A DNA stretch of 64,000 bases from Monosporascus cannonballus (lineage: Eukaryota > Ascomycota > Sordariomycetes > Xylariales): contig QJNS01000096.1 in NCBI GenBank assembly GCA_004154925.1, forward strand, positions 1 to 64,000, read 5' to 3'. A program made the translations under genes and the position numbers. Below, in pieces: positions 58,016 through 64,000 of this stretch. How positions within the stretch are numbered: position 1 is the stretch's first letter; every line of letters starts with the position of its first letter. The notes under the pieces were generated by a model. That model saw only the letters and a list, made by a program, of their open reading frames with translations. It was not told the DNA's origin and ran no database searches.

Positions 58016-60128
58016 ATGCGGGAGATATGTGGTGAAGCTCGGCCGCCGGCCGGGCAGGATCCCGACGTCGTCGGACTAGGTGTGCGTGCTGCTTCTCCCT
58101 TCACCGCTTCGGCGGGAGGCTCCAGATTCGACGGGGTTATGTCTTAGGTTCTTCTTGCTAACTCGGTTCCGCAGACCTTCATCGCCTACGCCGGTTCCGC
58201 CTGCGTAGCGATTGCGGCTTTGGTGATTCAGTATCTCCTGCTGTACATCTCGCCGGCCGGGGACGGGCCATGTGAGAATCCAATCGATGTCCTCTTGCTG
58301 GGGACGCTCCGGGGGGCCGTTCGGTCCCTGGGTCTGAAGTTGCGTTGGTTGGACACGCCTCGGGAGGAGCGCAGATGGCAAACCGCACTTGATCACGTGA
58401 GTAAAGGTAATTCTTGAATATCGGGGGTCGTTGCTAATGCATATGTAGTGCATCTTGTCCATGGGTGATGTCCAGCTTGCGATGGGGTTTGCAGTGCTCA
58501 CGTACGGCTGTGTCACGGCGTTGACGGAGGCCATATCGGTATGGCACTGGTGGATCATCGTTGGACTAGCGTGGTTCTCCGTCGCCACGAATCTAACGAC
58601 AGCATTATCTTTACGACCTTATTTTTCTAAGCGCCCGAGCGAGCGGCAGTGGAGGACATTCCTCCTCTCTTGTCTTATTGTGGCGCTCACTATTTCGATG
58701 ATACCGATTATTCGGGTTAGGGGGATGCTCGCGAGCAGTCCCGAGGATGTGCAGGATATTCTCTTGTCAAATGTGCTCTGCTACTTGCCTGAGAAGGGCC
58801 CGAGGACCGGCATGCGCTTCATGTCCGCTGCTATTCTCATGGCCATCGTGTGTGGCACTGTCATCGTCCTGTGCGGGATATTATGGCTCTACGAGAGGCC
58901 CGGCAGCGTCATATTCAAATGGCGCGACAACTACCGAGGCGAGATGCAGCGATCGTTCTTCGGTGACGTGATAACCTGCATCCGCTGTGAGCAGCGGTAC
59001 ACGCTGCTCCTTGTCCGACCCGTTCTGGCGCTCTGGCTGGTTCTACGCATTTACGCCGACTTGGTGAACTCGGTTATCGGGGGGATGTTCTGCGTCATGG
59101 CCATGTTCGCCTGGATCACTATGCGCTTCGTGGACACGAGGAATCTGGGTCCCGCCGAGACGATGGGTCGCTGGACGTTTGGCCAGATCGTTGCGCTCGT
59201 GCTCTTCGTGGCGCCTTTGGCGTCACTGGCGACCTGCTTGTGGGAGATTCGATGGGCCGGTCTCTGGACCAGTATATTCCCACGTCCACAGTGGCGAAAG
59301 AGAAAGTCGAAACAGCCAGTAGACCAGGCCAACGAGAACGGCGGCCTCTTGGCGACGCCCACCGTTGCTAACGGGCGGGCTGTGAATGGACCAGCCGTTG
59401 CAGAAGGAGGTGGGATAAGTGAGAGAACCGACTCAGAGGAGGACGAAACCGGTTTCCTGAACGCCTGTAAAACTGCCTCTGCCCATCTGCCGTCCTCCTG
59501 GTTTCTCACCGCGTTTCCTATTGCTGCCTTCATGAGCCTGCTACATCTCGTTCTCCTGATGGTTCTGCCTAATGTCCTTAGGCACCCTTCACCTGCGGAC
59601 GTCTTCTGGAAGACCATCTTTTGGTATCTTGTCTACCAGCCGCTACTTCTCTTCCTGTTTATCCTTGCCGGGATGATCGTGGAAGAGAGAGCCAGGCGAA
59701 CGCAGACGCTGCGAACAGCGTACGGAACAATCGCTGCTATCACAATCGGGCTGTCCACCGGAGCACTCGCCGACACCCTGTACGGGCTGGGCGGGATTCC
59801 GATGTCGTACATAGGAATGGGGGCACTTGGGCTCGGCATACTCGTCTACATACTGTACGGCTTCGTGGCCCGGCCCAGTCCTATGGCGAAAGGAAAAGGT
59901 CGCTCGTATCTGATGGAGGGAAACATCGAGGAAAACGCACCACTCCTCGGCCCCAGCCCCAGAAGATTAGTGCCAGACTTCCGTGTGCGCAGGCCGAAGT
60001 TATGGCATGGCCCCTCGCGGAGACCCCAACACCTGAAGAGAAAAAGCTATGGTACGGTTGACGATCTGATCTCCTCGCCGGCCCGCGAGCGCCCCGCGGA
60101 AGTGGAACGCTCACGTTCGGTACAGTAG
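58016..60128 (+). CDS. Multi-spanning membrane protein of unknown function
   Basis: Three exons (58016-58081, 58175-58396, 58449-60128) join in phase 0 with GTGCGT and GTGAGT donors and GCAG and GTAG acceptors, giving 655 residues. The short first exon ends PAGQDPDVVGLG. Exon 2 adds a TM helix (TFIAYAGSACVAIAALVIQY) and a soluble loop with ERRWQTALDH. Exon 3 starts CILSMGDVQLAMGFAVLTYG, a block I associate with fungus-specific integral membrane proteins. Further hydrophobic spans include WWIIVGLAWFSVATNL, FLLSCLIVALTISMIP, FMSAAILMAIVCGTVIVLCG, an RPVLALWLVL region, QIVALVLFVAPLASLATC and three near the C-terminus, for about nine or ten in all. A charged cytosolic loop lies at about residues 375-430, and a basic tail ends the protein. 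No transporter signature is recognised. It appears intact. Confidence 0.85.
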
Positions 60129-60930
60129 CGATGCTACTTGATGATTTTGGTCCGGATATCTGAAGCCGGGAAATGAGTTCACGAATTTGCGTATATTCAT
60201 GAGATGGAATGGGATGACGACGTCGGCTATGAGGAATCAACGGAACGATGGCATATGGAAATTTGTTAGAATGTTTTCTTTCTTGCATCTTCAAGGAGTT
60301 TGGTATTGGCTGGATGATTCACGTACGGTTGGAATGATTCAATGTAGATATTCATAGGTAGATTTCGCAGCATCAGATGCTTTGGAATTTCAAGTCATTG
60401 CAGAACACATCTAGGCTTCCATACTATGCTGTTTACGAGATTGTGTGGCTCAAGAGTTGCAACTAGACTGGTGATGGTTCAGGCTTTGGCTCGATATCCC
60501 ATGGACAATGGACGGTTGCTTTCCGGAATGAACTCAAGAGAGTCTAAGGCAAGAAGTATCTTCCTTGCAGGAATTCTATCAGCCCTGTATTCTGCACCGA
60601 GGCATCTGGTAGGAACCGTGTTCGAATCCTAAAAACATAGCGAGGACTTGAACTATATGAATCATCGTGTTTTCACAAGTCCCTAACGGCAAGAAGGGAA
60701 GTGTTTTGGAATTATGATTATTGTATTGAAGCACGTGGCGGCGTGCGCGCCTTGCTGTTTCATGGTAGGACTAACCGTCGTGTGCCCCTTTTACAGGGGG
60801 CTCGAGACTGGTATTCATGGTCATTAGTCTTACACATTAAAGTCCTGGAAGATAATTAAATGAATTCGCCATGACCATGAACGGGTGAATCACGGGGAGC
60901 ATATCGAGAAACAGGATCTCCTGTGAGTTA
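60129..60930. other. Intergenic region, no supported gene
   Basis: 3' flank of the membrane protein gene. Only short frames. A GTGTTCGAATCC word near 60620 looks like a tRNA T-arm, but no acceptor stem or anticodon arm matches. Confidence 0.5.
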
Positions 60931-60931
60931 G

Positions 60932-60993
60932 CCAATCTTTACTCCATCACGCTATAAAAGCCCAGGGGTATGTCGTTCCTCGAATCTAATTGA
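60932..60993 (+). promoter_or_regulatory. CCAAT and TATA boxes plus a 7-codon upstream ORF
   Basis: CCAAT lies at 60932-60936 and TATAAAA at 60953-60959, 75-81 bases before the ATG of the downstream gene. Between them and that ATG is a small upstream frame, ATG 60970 to TGA 60993 (MSFLESN). The placement fits a core promoter with possible translational attenuation. Confidence 0.5.
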
Positions 60994-61033
60994 AAAATCA
61001 GTCCTTACTACACCATTCCTCCACAGAGTTAAG

Positions 61034-62170
61034 ATGCCTCTCCCAAGATACATATACTACACCGAAACGGCCACCTGGCCGCATGGCAGCATTAATAAGA
61101 AGGCACTCCAGGCCTTCGCGGGATGGCAATATGATAGAATCCCCGACAGCGACCTGCAGCGGTGGCTCCATCCATTCGCCAGCGAGAGCGACGCCTCCTG
61201 GGAAGATCGCCTCCCCCTGAAGGAACAGCACATCGAGCAAATGGCGCACAACTGGGAGCAGGCCATCCGGAACCGCACCATGAGGTTCACCTTCACCACG
61301 CGGGAAGAAGCAAAGTCCGAACCCCCGGAGCTACGAGGCGAAAATATGATGCTAGGGTTCGCCGCCTCGATGGTCTGGGACTTCTCCAGGGAACCCGAGC
61401 TCGGAACCGACAGAGCGAAGGAGCTGTGTCTCGACTTGGACTGGCCCCCGGACGCCGAAACCACGCAGAAGAGTGGCCCCACCGCCCTGATTTACTACAA
61501 CTGGGACCGCAGTCGGAAGGTGCAAAACCGGATGTTGGAGTTCGCCCGAAAATATTTGGGGGACGATGTATATCCGGTGTGGCGTAAGAGCAAGAAGCAC
61601 CCCAATCTCAGTATACATGTTAACTGACTCCTCCTAGAATTCCTTCTATACGGGCTGGAAAAGCGGGTACCAGAGGACGTACAAGAAGCCTCTCTGCGGC
61701 GCCTCCTCGAGGATAGCGCACTGCTGTGGAAGCACCCTTGCAGCAGAATCTTCGCTCTAGTAGAACTTGAAGATTTGGAGCTTTTTCTCTCCGTCGGCTT
61801 CAGGAATGGGGACATAGATGACTTTGTCGTGCTCGACCGAGAGAACGATTATGAACATTTCAGTGCCCCCATGACCTTTCTGATCTTGGAGCCTAAATCG
61901 TACAGAAAGGGTAAGAAGTTCATGTCTCTGTCAACGGAACCCGAGGACGAAGCCGGACCGGTCGTCGGAAGCGAGGGGATGGAAGGAAGCGAGGGGATGG
62001 AAGGAAGCGAGGGGATGGAAGGAAGCGAGGGGATGGAAGGAAGCGAGGAGATGGACGGAAGCAGGGACACCGACGGAAGCGCGGATAACGGACGACCTGG
62101 TACATCACCCACGGCAAGAGCCTGCCACCCACCTGCTGCTCATAAAATGATGTCAAGTCACCCTACCTAG
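61034..62170 (+). CDS. Hypothetical protein with C-terminal hexapeptide repeat
   Basis: Two exons (61034-61583 and 61638-62170) join across a 54-base intron with a GTAAGA donor, a CTGAC branch site and a CCTAG acceptor, giving 360 residues. The first 290 residues look globular: RYIYYTETATWPHGSINKKA, FAGWQYDRIPDSDLQRWLHP, NMMLGFAASMVWDFSRE, ALIYYNWDRSRKVQNRM, QFLLYGLEKRVPEDVQE and ELEDLELFLSVGFRNGDIDD. No signal peptide or TM helix. Residues about 305-340 are a tandem repeat of G-S-E-G-M-E (four perfect copies) grading into GSEEMD and GSRDTD. The tail is Pro/His-containing. The family is unknown to me; sequence quality and splice signals indicate a live gene. Confidence 0.7.
61967..62074 (+). 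repeat. 18-base in-frame minisatellite coding GSEGME
   Basis: Four identical 18-base units at 61967-62038, then two diverging units to 62074. All are in frame with the gene at 61034. Confidence 0.9.
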
Positions 62171-63160
62171 CCCATTATTCCTTAGTAAAAACGACGCAGG
62201 ACACGGCGAAGATAGTCTCGGCTACAGAGGAGCCTGGCTATTTCAACGGATACAGAATCGCAATCTGAAGCTCGAGATCATTCTACCTGATTTTGGGAAC
62301 CCAATGAGGCATTCTACGATGCCAAGGATCACGTCGAGCCGCCACGGACGGCGGCTGGAGTAGAATGCCGCGAGCTAGTGCTGTACAAAAGTCACCAGCA
62401 CAGGAGAGAGAGAAACACGGCATGAGGGGGCAACATCGGGAGTGCCGGTCTAGGGAGCGGAAAGCGTGCATCGTCATTGTTCGCGACATAGACAAAATAC
62501 GAGTCATCCACGCCGGTGGAGATACAAAGCAAGCACCGCGAAGAAATGCCAAAGAGGCGCCGTGAGATGCGTGGGGGGATGGCACTTATTTGGGGTGTGG
62601 GATGAAGATGAGCCAACCGATGAAGAAAAGGGCATTCTTGTCCCCAAGGGACGCAGATTTACTAAATATCGCGTAATTGAGACAGACTGACTAGCGACGT
62701 AGCGCAAATGCGAAGTACTCTTTCCAAGGAAAAATCTGTCATAGTCTGTGCGCATTACTGACCATCGTACGGTTAGTCATACAGAAATGAAGGGGGGGAC
62801 GAGCCCCCAAGTATCCCAGCGTGAAGCATTTCGTTATGTAAAATACCAATCACGCTGCCATGGGTGCTGTATCAAACTAGGCGGAGACAACGATGATCAC
62901 TGTGGTTCCGAAGCTACCGATAGGGCATAGAGAAGCAGGATATAATATAGCTCCGATATGGGTTTATGGTTGGCAGAAACAAAGATCTGACTGAAATGTC
63001 CACCTAGCCATATCATGCCCAACAGTTAAGCCCTATATCCTTTCTCTCCAGCCGAGAGCCTAAAGAGCCTCCACAAATACCAGAGGTCTAAGTCTATATG
63101 TTAATACCTCAGACGTTGACTTCGTAGGTCCAGGGCTGCTTGGACACACTCTCAGAATTC
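62171..63160. other. Intergenic region, no supported gene
   Basis: Short frames on both strands at 62283-62755 mirror one another and show no domain. No repeat or RNA gene recognised. Confidence 0.5.
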
Positions 63161-63418
63161 TCAGTCGCCGGCCAGGTCAACGAACTGCACTTCTCGACCG
63201 GAAGCGAGACGTGACCGCTTCGCCGGCCGCCTGAGCGGCTGGTTCCGAGTGTTGTCGTAGACCTCATCGATCTCGCGTTTGACGGGCCGAGACTCTTCAT
63301 CCACTCTGTACTTCTCCTCGAGTGATTCTTCCAGTTGCTCCATCCGCACCAGCTCCACCTGCACCTCTGCCTCGCCAAATGTCGTCAAGCGGAGGTCGAA
63401 AGATCGCGTAACCAAGGG
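63161..63418 (-). CDS. C-terminal part of an unidentified charged, coiled-coil protein
   Basis: A minus-strand frame ending at 63161 reads RSFDLRLTTFGEAEVQVELV, MEQLEESLEEKYRVDEESRP, KREIDEVYDN and PAKRSRLASGREVQFVDLAG. It has a heptad-like acidic/leucine pattern and a basic KR-rich motif suggesting nuclear localisation. Coding quality stops abruptly at about 63418, where GGGTACCC-rich sequence begins. Upstream exons are therefore either beyond the window or lost to the insertion. Confidence 0.45.
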   Translation of the reverse strand, partial: PLVTRSFDLRLTTFGEAEVQVELVRMEQLEESLEEKYRVDEESRPVKREIDEVYDNTRNQPLRRPAKRSRLASGREVQFVDLAGD

Positions 63419-64000
63419 TAGGGTGAGGGAATGGGTACCCGTGGGTGACCCACGAAGACCCATGGGTCCTGATAAGTACCCATCCACTACTCATCTAATT
63501 TGGTGGGTACCCGCAAGTACCCATCGGATTTGCCAAGGACCCATTAGATAGCCATTGGGTCTTGCCAAGAACCCACGGGTACCCAGTGGGTAAAAAATTT
63601 GCACATAAAACGAATCGCTTTAATAATTTAAAATAATTTGAAATAATCCGGTAAAAATAATATTATTAAAAAATTTGCAGCTAAACTATACAAAACTTTT
63701 TAGATATTATAAAACCAAATAACGCCGATTTCCCTTTAAATCAAACCTAAATCTCGTTCAAAATTCTATTATTATTATTATTTTACATATTATCCGAATT
63801 TTTATTATTTTGCGCATTATTATTTTACGTATTATTATTTTACGCATTTTTTTTTAGTACGCTTAAAACTTTGGTTATAAGCTTTGCTTAACAAAACACC
63901 AAGTTTTTTTTATAAAAAGCCGTATTTTTTATTTATAATTTTATTAAGCTTTAAAAATAACTTAAAATATTTTTAACTAATTATATATACTTTTATTAAA
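63419..64000. mobile_element. Possible hAT-like element end with RIP-mutated interior
   Basis: From 63419 the sequence reads TAGGGTGAGGGAATGGGTAC and then repeats GGGTACCC, GGGTGACCCACG, CCCATGGGTCC and similar inverted words to about 63590. It then changes sharply to AT-rich, TpA-rich sequence up to the window end. A TAGGG-type start with dense short subterminal repeats fits hAT termini. The other end is outside the window, so this is tentative. Confidence 0.45.

Noticed and set aside
59051..59617. 188-codon minus-strand open frame
   Set aside because: Antisense to the multi-spanning membrane protein exon; no independent coding evidence.
60600..60645. T-arm-like GTGTTCGAATCC
   Set aside because: No matching acceptor, D or anticodon arms upstream.

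Overview
The window looks like the genome of a filamentous ascomycete (Pezizomycotina). The protein genes are split by short introns of about 50-190 bases with GTAAGT-type donors and CTGAC/CTAAT-like branch sites. There is a HET-domain gene of the kind expanded in these fungi, and several Fot1/pogo-type transposons. Long AT-rich tracts carry transposon remains riddled with C-to-T/G-to-A changes, the signature of repeat-induced point mutation (RIP). I cannot name the species.

Layout. At 0-9.4 kb, GC-rich DNA holds a small conserved-looking protein gene (158-949), a frameshifted oxalate decarboxylase pseudogene (2.7-4.4 kb), an intact five-exon cupredoxin/transmembrane protein gene on the minus strand (5.9-7.5 kb) and a 205-base MITE (8.7 kb). 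At 9.4-30.1 kb lies a RIP-mutated block of roughly 20 kb. Its left edge has small inverted-repeat elements, the middle (10.8-21 kb) is almost featureless AT, and the right part is a recognisable Ty3/Gypsy element (LTRs 23216-23584 and 29559-30098). Its 3' LTR was later hit by a small solo LTR with a 5-base target duplication.

At 30-42.3 kb gene-bearing DNA returns, with four minus-strand genes: a plasma-membrane syntaxin, a MEMO1-family protein, a Cys-rich/polyQ protein with a PCNA-box-like motif, and a HET-domain protein. At 42.8-51.4 kb is a tract of broken, incompatibility-flavoured genes: a VWA-domain pseudogene, an ankyrin-like fragment split by a 1.83-kb Fot1-like element, a two-transmembrane CorA-like gene with a damaged front half, and a proline iminopeptidase pseudogene. 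A second Fot1-like element lies at 53.97-55.90 kb.

At 56-64 kb are an intact multi-spanning membrane protein gene, an intact two-exon gene with an 18-base tandem repeat coding a Gly-Ser-Glu-Gly-Met-Glu motif, and the 3' part of another minus-strand gene. That last gene is cut off by what looks like the end of a hAT-like element running into AT-rich sequence at the window edge.

The housekeeping genes (syntaxin, MEMO1, membrane protein) are intact. Most accessory genes are decayed, by frameshift and by RIP-like stop codons as well as by transposon insertion. The most informative parts are the layered history of the RIP block, the two Fot1-like elements whose termini are clean while their cores are destroyed, and the decayed HET/VWA/CorA-like neighbourhood. 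Exon joins given here were worked out by hand from splice signals and reading-frame continuity; family assignments rest on remembered motifs, not on a database search.
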